This document shows, one piece after another, positions 35,374 through 45,003 of a stretch of DNA of 64,000 nucleotides (position 1 is its first letter; the number at the start of each line of letters is the position of its first letter). Source of the DNA: Dickeya zeae NCPPB 2538 (GTDB taxonomy: Bacteria; Pseudomonadota; Gammaproteobacteria; Enterobacterales; Enterobacteriaceae). A model generated the notes under the pieces. It was not told where the DNA came from. It made no database searches and was given only the letters and a program-made list of their open reading frames with translations. The stretch spans positions 3,880,334-3,944,333 of the forward strand of contig NZ_CM001977.1 in NCBI RefSeq assembly GCF_000406165.1, written 5' to 3'. Both the position numbers and the translations under genes were made by a program.

Positions 35374-36911
35374 TCTGTGTTTTCTAAGGATATCCGCTCA
35401 GGATTTACATACTGCGGCAATACCGCCATCAAATCGGTTGCCAACATCCCGCGTGTGCCCTGACGCTGCGCCAGCCAGTCTGCCGCCGCACCGTGGGCCA
35501 CACAGCCCGCGCAAGTTGCGTCGTACAACGACAGCCCTTGCGCCAGCATCGCCCCAATCATCCCCGCTAGCACATCGCCCATGCCACCAGTCGCCATGCC
35601 GGGATTCCCGACATCGGCGATCGCGACGTCGCCCTGCTCACTGGCCAGCACCGTACCGGCACCTTTCAGCACCACCACGCCGCCATAACGTTTCACTAAA
35701 CGTTGTGCGGCAAGTAAGCGGTCACTTTCGATATCGGCAATCCGGCAGTTCAACAGACGGGCCGCCTCGCCGGGGTGAGGCGTCAAAACGCGATTCTGAC
35801 GTTTATGCGGGCTGATTGCCAGCAGGTTGAGTGCATCAGCATCCCATAACATGGATTTGTTACAATTTTCCACGATTCGCAGTGCGTTTTTTCCCCACTC
35901 TCGCTGCCCTAACCCTGGCCCGATAACTACCACATCCGCCCACTCAACGCCTTCTTTGACCGAATCTGTCGTCAGTTCCTGCACCATTAATTCCGGACGA
36001 GCCACCAGCAAAGCAGCCAGATAGTTTTTGTGAGTAAGTACTCGCACCAGCCCCGCACCGCTGCGTAGCGCGGCTTCTCCGGCCATAAAAACCGCACCAC
36101 CGGTACCTTCATCGCCGCCGATAATTAATAAGCGGCCATGATCTCCTTTGTGCGCGCCCGGACGCCGCGGCGTTAGCCATTGCGTGAGCGAGTCTGCCGT
36201 CAAACGCGCAATCGGCGCAGTCTGCTCAGCCAGCCAGTCGCCTAACCCCAAATCATGGTGATGAAGTTGCCCGACGACATCTCTCGCCTGACCGGTTAGT
36301 AAGCCGGGTTTTAGCGTGATAAAAGTAACCGTATGCGCGGCATGAATCACCGCGCCAGCATAAGCGCCAGTGTGTGCGTTCAACCCGGAAGGAATATCCA
36401 GCGCGATAATCGGCGCAGGATGGCGATTAGCCTGAGCAATCAAGGCGTCATAGGGTGCACGAGGAGCCGATGCCAGCCCGGTTCCCAACAGGCCATCGAC
36501 AATCAAATCCACATCATCAGGCCACGGTGCCTCGCTATGCTGCTCACTGCCACCGGCATCATGCCACGCCTGATGCGCCAGATGCGCCTCCGGCGGCAGA
36601 GGCCGAACACCGCTTACTGCCACTACCGTTGCCGTTATGCCCGCAGCACGTGCCAGCGTGGCCACCACATAGCCGTCGCCACCATTGTTGCCATGCCCGC
36701 ACAGAATCAACCAGTGTCGGGCAGCAGGATAATGTTGTCGGGCGATGTGAAAGGCCGCCGCCCCGGCTCGCTGCATAAGCGTATACAATGAAACGCCGAT
36801 TGACTGCGCCGCATGCGGCTCCTCGCGGCGCAACCAGTCAGGCAAAAAGACAGTATGAGGCAGGTCGGGTAATGATCCGCCGGGCTGATACACGCGTTGG
36901 TTCTGATGCAT
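35370..36911 (-). CDS. nnr: Bifunctional NAD(P)H-hydrate epimerase/dehydratase
   Basis: Repairs hydrated NADH/NADPH. 513 residues. N-terminal epimerase domain (LCGHGNNGGDGYVVATLARA near 70-89; DGLLGTGL) and C-terminal dehydratase domain (GGDEGTGGAVFMAGEAALRSGAGLVRVLT; LTPHPGEAARLL; GNPGMATGGMGDVLAGMIGAML). Both catalytic regions appear intact. First gene of nnr-tsaE-amiB-mutL-miaA-hfq. An unrelated gene lies 108 bases upstream on the same strand, separating it from queG, with which it is divergent in E. coli. Confidence 0.96.
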   Translation of the reverse strand: MHQNQRVYQPGGSLPDLPHTVFLPDWLRREEPHAAQSIGVSLYTLMQRAGAAAFHIARQHYPAARHWLILCGHGNNGGDGYVVATLARAAGITATVVAVSGVRPLPPEAHLAHQAWHDAGGSEQHSEAPWPDDVDLIVDGLLGTGLASAPRAPYDALIAQANRHPAPIIALDIPSGLNAHTGAYAGAVIHAAHTVTFITLKPGLLTGQARDVVGQLHHHDLGLGDWLAEQTAPIARLTADSLTQWLTPRRPGAHKGDHGRLLIIGGDEGTGGAVFMAGEAALRSGAGLVRVLTHKNYLAALLVARPELMVQELTTDSVKEGVEWADVVVIGPGLGQREWGKNALRIVENCNKSMLWDADALNLLAISPHKRQNRVLTPHPGEAARLLNCRIADIESDRLLAAQRLVKRYGGVVVLKGAGTVLASEQGDVAIADVGNPGMATGGMGDVLAGMIGAMLAQGLSLYDATCAGCVAHGAAADWLAQRQGTRGMLATDLMAVLPQYVNPERISLENTE

Positions 36912-37019
36912 GTCATCCCTCAGTCGGTAGCAGAATTGTGGGCCTCAACTTAGCAAGCTCTGCCGGGAAGCGCCATATGCAGCAATACCGAAAACGACAA
37001 CAACCGGCCTTTATTTCAT

Positions 37020-37892
37020 TCAGCGCACCGCGCCTTCCAACACATCGACAAACTGTTTTAATGCCTGCACATGCGTCTGCACGGTGTGTTCGTCGCCGCT
37101 CATACTTAGCGTTTCACGGACATCATTTATCCACGCGGCTGACGAAGACATATCCGCATGAGCAAAACGGGTCTTCACTGGTTCGCCGGCAATCGACTGG
37201 AACAATTTGTCGGCATTGGTCTGATACTCACTGAGCCAGTCAGGGTGCTGGGGGAACTGCTTGACGAAATCGAGGTAAGGCGTGGACCAGTCGCCTCCAC
37301 TTTCCAGTGCGCTTAGATAGGCCTGATAGCGCTCAGGGTCTTTTTCCTTCATAAGCGCGGAAGCATCCACCTTATATTCATTCGTACCGGGAACACGCTC
37401 CGGCAAGGTAAGGTAAGAAACCGAACCCTCGTCACCCACCTGGCGTGTTTTCACCACTGAGGCCAGCAGATTGATACTTTCCATGAATGCGGCCTTCTTA
37501 TCGCCGCTTAAATACTGCTCGGCAAAGTAGCTGGCCTGCGACAACCCCAGGTCCAGCGCCAGTTGTCGTTGCTCGTCGTTCGACTCAGACGCATTCACTA
37601 TCTTGTCGTCAATCAGACGATATATCGCCTGCGAAACCTGCTCCGGTTGTTCAGCCAGCGCCGCTGACACTCCATTCTCAATCTGAGCAGAAAAATAGTA
37701 CCGCGCGGGTGAATCCACAACATCGCCCTGTGCCAGTTGCCGCCCCTCGTCACTGATATAAACGTATGCAACAGAGGCGTTCTCCGTGGACGCTGCATAT
37801 TGCAAGGTCGTTTCCTGTGGTTGAGCAGGATTAATACGCACATTCACATCCTGATTTACCAACCGGTAAGCCGAAAGCGTTAGTGTCTCCAC
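37020..37892 (-). CDS. Unrecognised 290-residue protein between nnr and queG
   Basis: I do not recognise the family. A GTG start at 37892 is well supported: GGGAGGAA lies six bases before it. The product has no signal peptide or membrane segment, is acidic and mostly helical by composition, with an internal stretch LALDLGLSQASYFAEQYLSG and a C-terminal half rich in Trp/Tyr/Asp. It interrupts the conserved nnr-queG divergent pair, so it is probably a lineage-specific insertion. It is on the same strand as nnr (108-base gap) and may be cotranscribed. Whether it is a cytoplasmic enzyme, effector or structural protein cannot be told from the sequence. Confidence 0.8.
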   Translation of the reverse strand: METLTLSAYRLVNQDVNVRINPAQPQETTLQYAASTENASVAYVYISDEGRQLAQGDVVDSPARYYFSAQIENGVSAALAEQPEQVSQAIYRLIDDKIVNASESNDEQRQLALDLGLSQASYFAEQYLSGDKKAAFMESINLLASVVKTRQVGDEGSVSYLTLPERVPGTNEYKVDASALMKEKDPERYQAYLSALESGGDWSTPYLDFVKQFPQHPDWLSEYQTNADKLFQSIAGEPVKTRFAHADMSSSAAWINDVRETLSMSGDEHTVQTHVQALKQFVDVLEGAVR

Positions 37893-38065
37893 GCCGTTCC
37901 TCCCAGAGTCATTAGAATAATTGCCAGTTTGCTCAAGTTATCGACACATCATGCAAAAGTATTAATAAATATTTCCATTTATTACATAATGGCCTCTGCT
38001 CACTACCAACGATGTGAGGAGAATGTGATAAAATAGCTTCCCGGTTTTTTCCCCAATGGTTACGC

Positions 38066-39205
38066 ATGACATACCCCTACGACCTCAACGAACTCGCACA
38101 GCGCATTAAACTCTGGGGGCAGGAATTGGGTTTCCAGCATGTGGGGATTTGCGATACCGATTTGTCTGATGAAGAACCCCGACTTCAGGCGTGGCTTGAT
38201 AAGCAGTATCACGGTGAAATGGAATGGATGGCGCGTCATGGCATGATGAGAGCCCGTCCACATGAGCTGCTGCCCGGTACGTTACGTGTCATCAGCGTGC
38301 GTATGAATTACCTGCCAGCTAAAGCCGCGTTTGCCAGCACATTGAAAAATCCACGGCTTGGTTATGTCAGCCGTTACGCGCTGGGGCGCGATTATCATAA
38401 GTTATTACGTCAACGGCTAAAAAAACTGGGCGATCAGATTCAGGCACACTGCGGCGAATTACAGTTTCGTCCCTTTGTCGATTCAGCACCGATCATGGAA
38501 CGGCCACTGGCTGCTAAAGCCGGGCTTGGCTGGGTTGGCAAGCACTCACTGATATTGAACCGGGAAGCGGGCTCGTGGTTCTTTCTGGGGGAATTGCTAA
38601 TTGACCTGCCTTTGCCGGTAGATCAGCCGGTTGAAGAACAGTGTGGCAAATGCGTCGCGTGCATGACGACATGCCCGACGGGTGCCATTGTCGAGCCTTA
38701 TACCGTTGATGCCCGACGCTGCATCTCCTACCTGACGATTGAACTGGAAGGCGCTATTCCTGAAGCTCTACGCCCTTTAATAGGAAATCGGATCTATGGC
38801 TGTGACGATTGTCAGTTGATTTGCCCCTGGAACCGCTTCTCGCAGCTTACCGATGAACCCGATTTCAGCCCACGCGCCGCGTTACACGCGCCGGAGTTAC
38901 TGGAATTGTTTGGCTGGGATGAGGCTCGCTTCCTGCGAGTAACTGAAGGCTCGGCCATTCGACGCATCGGCCACGAACGCTGGCTACGCAATATCGCTGT
39001 CGCACTGGGCAACGCGCCTTATGAAGATAGCATTGTTCTGGCGCTGCAAAGTCGACTGGGAGAAAGTGCCTTGCTGGATGAACACATTCACTGGGCCATC
39101 AACCAACAGCTGATTCGGCGCGAGCAACACGCCCTTGACGTCCAGATGCCGCAAAAAAGGCGGCTGGTTCGTGCGATAGAGAAAGGATTACCGCGCGATG
39201 CCTGA
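38066..39205 (+). CDS. queG: Epoxyqueuosine reductase
   Basis: Cobalamin- and iron-sulphur-dependent last step of queuosine synthesis in tRNA. 379 residues, as in E. coli QueG. Start MTYPYDLNELAQRIKLWG. The two 4Fe-4S clusters are visible: CGKCVACMTTCPTGAI near 193-208 and CDDCQLICPWN near 250-260; the N-terminal part carries DSAPIMERPLAAKAGLGWVGKHS, the cobalamin-binding region. Followed by tRNA-Gly genes, as in E. coli. Confidence 0.97.
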   Translation: MTYPYDLNELAQRIKLWGQELGFQHVGICDTDLSDEEPRLQAWLDKQYHGEMEWMARHGMMRARPHELLPGTLRVISVRMNYLPAKAAFASTLKNPRLGYVSRYALGRDYHKLLRQRLKKLGDQIQAHCGELQFRPFVDSAPIMERPLAAKAGLGWVGKHSLILNREAGSWFFLGELLIDLPLPVDQPVEEQCGKCVACMTTCPTGAIVEPYTVDARRCISYLTIELEGAIPEALRPLIGNRIYGCDDCQLICPWNRFSQLTDEPDFSPRAALHAPELLELFGWDEARFLRVTEGSAIRRIGHERWLRNIAVALGNAPYEDSIVLALQSRLGESALLDEHIHWAINQQLIRREQHALDVQMPQKRRLVRAIEKGLPRDA

Positions 39206-39486
39206 TATTTCACATTGCAATGGTTGATGATACTGAACCATTCGTCTGTGGATAATTTTAAAAAAACGTTGTCAATCAAGCATCACAAAAAGTACAAGTG
39301 ATCTGGATAGCGTTTTTTATCATAAATTTTTCTTTTTATTTCAATGAATTGAAATAGTCTCTTTCTTATGATGTTTTGCTCTGGACGCACGCGGGCTGTT
39401 TTCAGGCTGTGGATAAGTCTGTTCAGAAAAGTATGAATGTATGCAGAAAAACGATATAAACAGGAAGAGACTGAGGAACTAAAAAC

Positions 39487-39562
<76 letters not shown>

Positions 39563-39777
39563 ACACGCAACGCTTAAGTATTGACGTTTTTTCGATAAAC
39601 GCAAACCAGCGCGGCCAAATTTTGCACTGCTTTTATGACACTACAATTAACCTGTTGATTTAATTGCGTTTTAAAAGCTGTATCGCAAAGAGGGCAGCAT
39701 TATGAACCAATCCACCCCTTCTGACAAGGGGGGAAGAAGTAATTTTATTCCGCCCCTTTCAAACCAACAGGTTACCG

Positions 39778-40713
39778 TCAGTAAGACCGCGAGAAATCCA
39801 CTTCGCCCGCCATCTTCTCTCCTTGTCGAAAGCGCAGCAGGTTATCCAAAAACAGCTGTCCCAATCGGGCCGGAACCAGCGGACCGGCAACATGCGTGGT
39901 GACCGTGAGATTCGGCGTCAGCCAGAACGGATGCGTCTGTGGCAACGGTTCCTGCCTGAAGACATCCAACACGGCTCCGGCAATGCGTTGTTGACGTAGC
40001 GCCGCACACAAATCCGCATCCACTACCGCGCTGCCACGCCCCACATTGATGAATAACGCAGAAGGCTTCATCGCAGCAAACACCCCGGAATGGTAGATAT
40101 CTGTCGTTGCGGGCGTATCCGGCAGGATATTAACCACGTAATCGGCTGAGGTCACCGCCTGTTCAAGCGAGGACAGAGCGTCCACACGTTCAAACATCGG
40201 CATCTCGCGTGGTGAATGTGCAATACCACGCAACACCACACCAAAAGGCTGCAGAAAAGTCGCCACTTCGCGGCCGATATCCCCCGCGCCAACAATCAGT
40301 ACCTGACGCCCGAACAGTGACCCCGGTAAAATCTTCTTCCATTCGCCGTCGCGCTGGCTCTGATAGCGTTTCGACAAGTGCAGCTCATGCTGTAGCAGAT
40401 ACGCAATGACATATTCGGCGATCGGCTGACCAAACACACCGACAGCCCGACTTAACCGATAATCGCGCGGTAACCCGGCGGCCAGCAACGGCTGATAACC
40501 CGCCCAGGTTGATTGTAGCCAACGGGGTTTCACGCCCAACGCCAACAGGCGGGCGGCTTTATCCGGCTCGCCAACCCAAATATCGCACGCAGCGGCCTGC
40601 TCAAGCTCGCCAGAAGCGATAACCAGCGGCAGCTCCGGCGCTTTACCATACAGAACGTCTCGCAGTTCATCTGCGCGGGAATCCAACAGCAAAATGGATG
40701 TCATCGTTGTCAC
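39778..40713 (-). CDS. D-2-hydroxyacid dehydrogenase, GhrA-like
   Basis: 311 residues (an internal ATG three codons on gives 308). NAD(P)-dependent 2-hydroxyacid dehydrogenase: Rossmann motif GAGDIGREVATFLQPFG near 147-163, then catalytic Arg in FINVGRGSAVVDADL, Glu in DVFRQEPLP and His in VTTHVAGP. E. coli GhrA and similar enzymes reduce glyoxylate and hydroxypyruvate; the substrate here is unknown. It lies between two identical tRNA-Gly genes on the same strand, unlike the tandem glyVXY array of E. coli. Confidence 0.88.
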   Translation of the reverse strand: MTTMTSILLLDSRADELRDVLYGKAPELPLVIASGELEQAAACDIWVGEPDKAARLLALGVKPRWLQSTWAGYQPLLAAGLPRDYRLSRAVGVFGQPIAEYVIAYLLQHELHLSKRYQSQRDGEWKKILPGSLFGRQVLIVGAGDIGREVATFLQPFGVVLRGIAHSPREMPMFERVDALSSLEQAVTSADYVVNILPDTPATTDIYHSGVFAAMKPSALFINVGRGSAVVDADLCAALRQQRIAGAVLDVFRQEPLPQTHPFWLTPNLTVTTHVAGPLVPARLGQLFLDNLLRFRQGEKMAGEVDFSRSY

Positions 40714-40843
40714 CAGTGAACAATCATGGCGTTGATGATATAGGAAATCACAATCGTGCCAAATAGCAGTGACTTATGGGTTAACGAATAAGAAATCCGA
40801 ATATAAAGAAGAGAGTGTATTGACTAAAACAGAGAAGAAAACT

Positions 40844-40919
<76 letters not shown>

Positions 40920-41485
40920 TTAGGAGGATTATTCAAAGCGCCTTGAAGCACCTAATTCTTTGTAATCTACTGATTATAAAGGCTTTAACACTTTAAGGCG
41001 TTTGGAATGGCGCTGATTATGGACCGGTTATCACACGCTGGCAAGCCTTTTTTCACGCCCCTGCTTTGTTTGCTTATAATATCGCCAACTGAGCATCATG
41101 CCATCACACGGGCGTTCAAACCAACAGGGAACGATGAACAACGCGCATATTTACGTTAATGAAATAAATTGGTGGTTTTAGATATAAAATCTGATTGAGT
41201 GTGCTCTCTCATTCTGGCAAATTAAGCCGACACGGGATAAAAACGTCCACGGCTGGCACATCACACTAAAAATAATAATGTCAGTTTCAAATAGCGTTAT
41301 ACCCAAATATTCAGTCTACAAAGCCAGGTGCAATGTGTTTGTACCAGGCAACGGAAGTCTGATATCTGGCGGGTATATTACTCGACAACACCACAACCAC
41401 TATTTCATTTTCATTCTTTTTATGCAGGCTTTTAAAAAGCCGTTTTAAAAAGCAGGTTGCTGGCTCATTTCTGGAGAGAACGCTT
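40920..41485. other. AT-rich spacer downstream-flanking the tRNA-Gly genes
   Basis: 566 bases with lower GC than the neighbouring genes. It should include the promoter of the second tRNA-Gly (minus strand). No convincing gene or integrase was seen; a frame at 41311-41574 on the minus strand has no recognisable sequence. Confidence 0.6.
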
Positions 41486-42163
41486 ATGCCAGATATTAAT
41501 ATATTTTTATCTTCTTTGCTCGAACGGCAATTACATGACGCTGCCGAGTGTTCCCGTACCCGGGAAGCCACCATGAGCCGACAACAATTACATCAAAAAG
41601 CCCGCGCACTGCTCGATCAACTCACCGGCATCGAAGACGATGAGCGCGCTCAGCGTGAGCGTACGACGTTACCGGCTGGCGATATTCGTGAACGTCTGGC
41701 CCGTGCCCGTCAGGCTAGCGCCTTTGTCAACGGCACCGGAGCCAACCCGTTCAGTGGGCTGACGTACCACCAATTATCGTTGATTATCTACGATGACAGC
41801 GGCGAGTTTACCCTGAATGAGCGCCGGGCAGCCTGGAGCGAAGCCTACACGCAAGATCAAACCTGGCGTCAGCACATCGTCACGCAGGCCTGCCTCAACT
41901 ATTGCCACCCACACTGGCAAATACAGTTTTTCACCGCTGTATTGAAAAATTACCGTTCATTGCCCGCGATTGAAAAAGCCCAATATCCGCGTCACTACGA
42001 ACGGCAATTGCAATGCCACATTCTGCCCAGTGGCGACAGAGCACACCCGTTGGATTTTTCAGCCTTGTTTGATTACCCCAGTCTGTTGGAAATGTTGCTT
42101 GCCATCAGGCAGGGCGCGGCCAGACTCGAAACCTTTTCCCCCACAGAGAACCCTATCCCTTGA
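41486..42163 (+). CDS. Unrecognised 225-residue protein
   Basis: Not recognised. Start MPDINIFLSSLLERQLHDAA with GGAGAG about nine bases before the ATG. No signal peptide or membrane segments; the N-terminal 80 residues are highly charged and probably helical (TREATMSRQQLHQKARALLD). The middle contains a region rich in Tyr/His/Trp (NYCHPHWQIQFFTAVLKNY). It is convergent with the luciferase-like gene and overlaps it by 11 bases. It may be real, but its role is unknown; it borders the tRNA-Gly region, a common place for acquired genes. Confidence 0.7.
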   Translation: MPDINIFLSSLLERQLHDAAECSRTREATMSRQQLHQKARALLDQLTGIEDDERAQRERTTLPAGDIRERLARARQASAFVNGTGANPFSGLTYHQLSLIIYDDSGEFTLNERRAAWSEAYTQDQTWRQHIVTQACLNYCHPHWQIQFFTAVLKNYRSLPAIEKAQYPRHYERQLQCHILPSGDRAHPLDFSALFDYPSLLEMLLAIRQGAARLETFSPTENPIP

Positions 42164-43145
42164 TCCCGGCAGCCAGCGCACGTATCGACGTCAGACGTGC
42201 AGCCGGGTCGTTCACTGGCGTATGGATAATGAACTCGCTAACACCGAAACGCTGATGGTAATGCTGCAACTGGCGATGGACCTCCTGCGAGGTACCATAC
42301 AAAATGTTCTGCGCTTGTTTTTCGATACGGAACTGCGTACTGCCAGCCTGTTGCACCAGCAGGTCAGCCTGCTCCTGAGTCAGCACATTGAGCGGCGCAC
42401 GATCGTCAATATAGACCTTGTAGTTATACCGCTCGCCCGCCAGCATTTTCGCCTCATCATGGCTTTCCGCTACGATAACCGACAGCGATAACAGTGCCTG
42501 TGCATGTTCAGGCTGGTACTCACGCCAGGTGAGGAACGCCTCCGTCAGCAGGCTTTCACTGGGCTGAATGAACCCGGCAAAGACAAAATTCCAGCCCAGT
42601 GAGGCCGCCAGACGCGCACTTGCCGGACTGGCTCCCAGCAAAAAACGTGATGGTGACGACGGTGGCTGCGGCGTGGCGAACAACCCGGAATTCGATTGTG
42701 CCGACGTCGGCTCCAGTAATGTATGCAGCTGCCGCAGTTTATCGTCAAATGTCACCTGGCGGGCCGGGTCAATTTCCTGTTGCAGCGCACGAGTGGCAAG
42801 CGGGAATCCGCCCGGTGCCTTACCAATGCCCAGGTCGACGCGGTCTGGTGCCAGCGATGACAGCACATGGAAATTCTCTGCCACTTTATAAGGGCTGTAA
42901 TGCTGTAACATCACCCCGCCAGAACCAATGCGGATGTGGCGAGTATGAGCCAGCAACCAGGCAATCAGCACTTCCGGCGATGAGCCTGCCAGTGAATCAG
43001 AATTGTGATGTTCTGATACCCAGAAGCGAGAGTACCCCAATGTATCGGCGAGGCTGGCCAACGCTGTCGTTTGTGCCAATGCGTCAGCAGCGGTCATCCC
43101 TTGTGCAATCGGACTTTGATCTAATAAACCAATACGATAGCTCAT
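42153..43145 (-). CDS. LLM-class flavin oxidoreductase, YhbW/YtmO-like
   Basis: 330-residue luciferase-like monooxygenase. Family marks: GLLDQSPIAQGMTAADAL at the start, WVSEHHNSDSLAGSSPEV near 46-63, RIGSGGVMLQHYSPYKVAENF near 75-95 and DLGIGKAPGGF near 107. It uses reduced flavin; substrate unknown. An AAAGGAA ribosome site precedes the ATG at 43145. It is divergent from the monooxygenase-transporter operon across a 480-base spacer with 17-bp repeats, suggesting joint control. B. subtilis ytmO, a member of the same group, lies in the ytm sulphur operon. Confidence 0.85.
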   Translation of the reverse strand: MSYRIGLLDQSPIAQGMTAADALAQTTALASLADTLGYSRFWVSEHHNSDSLAGSSPEVLIAWLLAHTRHIRIGSGGVMLQHYSPYKVAENFHVLSSLAPDRVDLGIGKAPGGFPLATRALQQEIDPARQVTFDDKLRQLHTLLEPTSAQSNSGLFATPQPPSSPSRFLLGASPASARLAASLGWNFVFAGFIQPSESLLTEAFLTWREYQPEHAQALLSLSVIVAESHDEAKMLAGERYNYKVYIDDRAPLNVLTQEQADLLVQQAGSTQFRIEKQAQNILYGTSQEVHRQLQHYHQRFGVSEFIIHTPVNDPAARLTSIRALAAGIKG

Positions 43146-43626
43146 GTATTTCCTTTTTCTGATCTGGCCTGAATTTTCTGCATATTTTCATAGCCAGAAA
43201 AAATCCATAAATAACAAAACAGCGTTTAAATAGTACAAATTCTCACTATCAGTAAATGAGAATCACAATAATCAGCGTAATGAACTATCTATTTTTATAG
43301 GGATACTATTTTTACGGGGGTACTATTTGTACAGGAGCACTATTTCCACATGGCTACTTTTTCATCATGAAACTTTCCGAGAGGTATGCTTATTTTTCCG
43401 TGGCACTTATTTCATTTCCTGAATAAATAAATCACAAAACCCCCTGAGATATTTTTTTGCTTTGGCATAGTCAATTTTGTTGTTTTACATCCCGAATCCT
43501 CTCATCAATAGTATTTTCCAGACGTCCCTGACCCTCTACTCCCCCTTCACCACGCGTTTTCCTGTGTTTTATCCCAGCCAGGAAAAAGGGGGCTTTTAAC
43601 CAACATTTGCCGTAGGGAGCATGCCG
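43146..43626. promoter_or_regulatory. Divergent promoter region of the two flavin oxidoreductase units
   Basis: 481 AT-rich bases without a supported gene; it contains the five-copy 17-bp repeat array at 43287-43371 and must hold the promoters of both directions. Confidence 0.6.
43287..43371. repeat. 17-bp tandem repeat, about five copies
   Basis: Phased at 43287, 43304, 43321, 43338 and 43355: atctatttttataggga, tactatttttacggggg, tactatttgtacaggag, cactatttccacatggc, tactttttcatcatgaa. The core NNCTATTT plus a C/G-rich tail recurs every 17 bases; the outer copies are the most degenerate. Confidence 0.8.
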
Positions 43627-45003
43627 ATGAGTAAAAAAACGATTTCTGAACCCCCTTCAAGCCCTGCACAACGTCAGTTGAGACTGGGGGTCATATTGCA
43701 GGGCGCAGCCGGCAATATGTCAGCCTGGCGACACAACAACGTGGTACCGGATGCCAGCATCAATTTTGGTTTCGTGCTGGATACGGTGAAAAAAGCCGAA
43801 CAAGGGAAATTCGACTTCGCTTTTGTGGCGGATGGGTTATATATCAACGAAAAATCCATCCCCCACTTTCTTAACCGCTTTGAACCGCTGACACTGCTCT
43901 CAGCGCTGGCTGCCTCCACCCGTCACATCGGTTTAGTCGGTACGCTGTCCACCTCTTACAGCGAGCCGTTCACCACCGCACGGCAGTTCGCCAGCCTCGA
44001 TCACCTGAGCAACGGCCGTGCGGGCTGGAACGTCGTGACCTCGCCACTGGAAGGGTCAGCGAAGAATTTTTCCCGCGCTTCACACCCGGAACACGCCCTG
44101 CGCTACCGCATTGCCGATGAGTTTTTGCAGGTGGTGAAAGGGCTATGGGATTCCTGGGAAGACGATGCGTTTATCCGAGACAAAGCCAGCGGCCGCTTCT
44201 TCGACCCGCAAAAACTGCATACGCTGAACCATCAGGGTGAATTTTTCTCGGTCGCCGGGCCACTGAATATCGGACGCACACCACAGGGTCGTCCGATTAT
44301 CTTCCAGGCCGGTGCGTCAGATGACGGCAAGAAACTGGCTGCCAGTCACGCCGATGCCATTTTCACCCACCAGCACACACTGGCAGAGGCGCAGGCGTTT
44401 TACCGCGACGTCAAGCAACAGTTGGTGGAACAAGGGCGACACGAAAACCAGTTGCACATCTTTCAGGGTGTTAGCGTGCTGGTGGGCGATAGCGCGGAAG
44501 AGGTGGAGCACCAATATCAAACCACCGCTGCACTGGTCACCATCGAAGACGCGCTCAATTATCTCGGCCGTTACTTTGAACACTACGACTTCTCACAACA
44601 TCCGTTGGATGCCCCTTTCCCAGATATCGGCACGCTCGGCCAAAACAGTTTTCGCAGCACCACCGACGAAATCAAACGCAATGCCCGCGAACGCGGATTA
44701 ACCCTGCGTCAGGTGGCGTTGGAAGCCACAACACCCCGCCCGCTATTCAGCGGTACGCCGCAACAGGTGGCCGATGGGTTGCAATCATGGTTCGAACAGT
44801 ATGCCGCCGACGGTTTTATCATCCAGAGTGCCACACCGGACAACTTCACCCGATTTGTCGACCAGGTGGTGCCATTGCTGCAACAGCGCGGCTTATTCCG
44901 CCAGGAGTACCCCGGCTACACGCTGCGGGAAAGCCTGGCGCTGGCGTTTCCTGCTAACCGTTACACCGCCGCCCGTCACCTCACCGAGGAAACGACACCA
45001 TGA
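43627..45003 (+). CDS. LLM-class monooxygenase, NtaA/SnaA/DszA type
   Basis: 458 residues from the ATG at 43627, chosen because AGGGAG lies seven bases before it (an ATG at 43621 is too close to the site). Matches the NtaA/SnaA/DszA/YtnJ family: RLGVILQGAAGNMSAWR at the start, FDFAFVADGLYINE, LSTSYSEPFTTARQFASLDHLSNGRAGWNVVTS near 108-140, and FQAGASDDGKKLAASHADAIF near 232. These enzymes oxidise substrates at N or S using FMNH2 from a separate reductase, none of which lies nearby. First gene of an operon; its end overlaps the next gene by four bases. Confidence 0.9.
   Translation: MSKKTISEPPSSPAQRQLRLGVILQGAAGNMSAWRHNNVVPDASINFGFVLDTVKKAEQGKFDFAFVADGLYINEKSIPHFLNRFEPLTLLSALAASTRHIGLVGTLSTSYSEPFTTARQFASLDHLSNGRAGWNVVTSPLEGSAKNFSRASHPEHALRYRIADEFLQVVKGLWDSWEDDAFIRDKASGRFFDPQKLHTLNHQGEFFSVAGPLNIGRTPQGRPIIFQAGASDDGKKLAASHADAIFTHQHTLAEAQAFYRDVKQQLVEQGRHENQLHIFQGVSVLVGDSAEEVEHQYQTTAALVTIEDALNYLGRYFEHYDFSQHPLDAPFPDIGTLGQNSFRSTTDEIKRNARERGLTLRQVALEATTPRPLFSGTPQQVADGLQSWFEQYAADGFIIQSATPDNFTRFVDQVVPLLQQRGLFRQEYPGYTLRESLALAFPANRYTAARHLTEETTP

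Noticed and set aside
39702..39902. A 66-codon frame between tRNA-Gly copy 1 and the dehydrogenase
   Set aside because: Runs into the dehydrogenase gene on the opposite strand and has no family similarity.
43287..43371. 17-bp repeats as a CRISPR array or plasmid-type iterons
   Set aside because: No spacers between units, no cas or rep genes, and the units are contiguous and degenerate.
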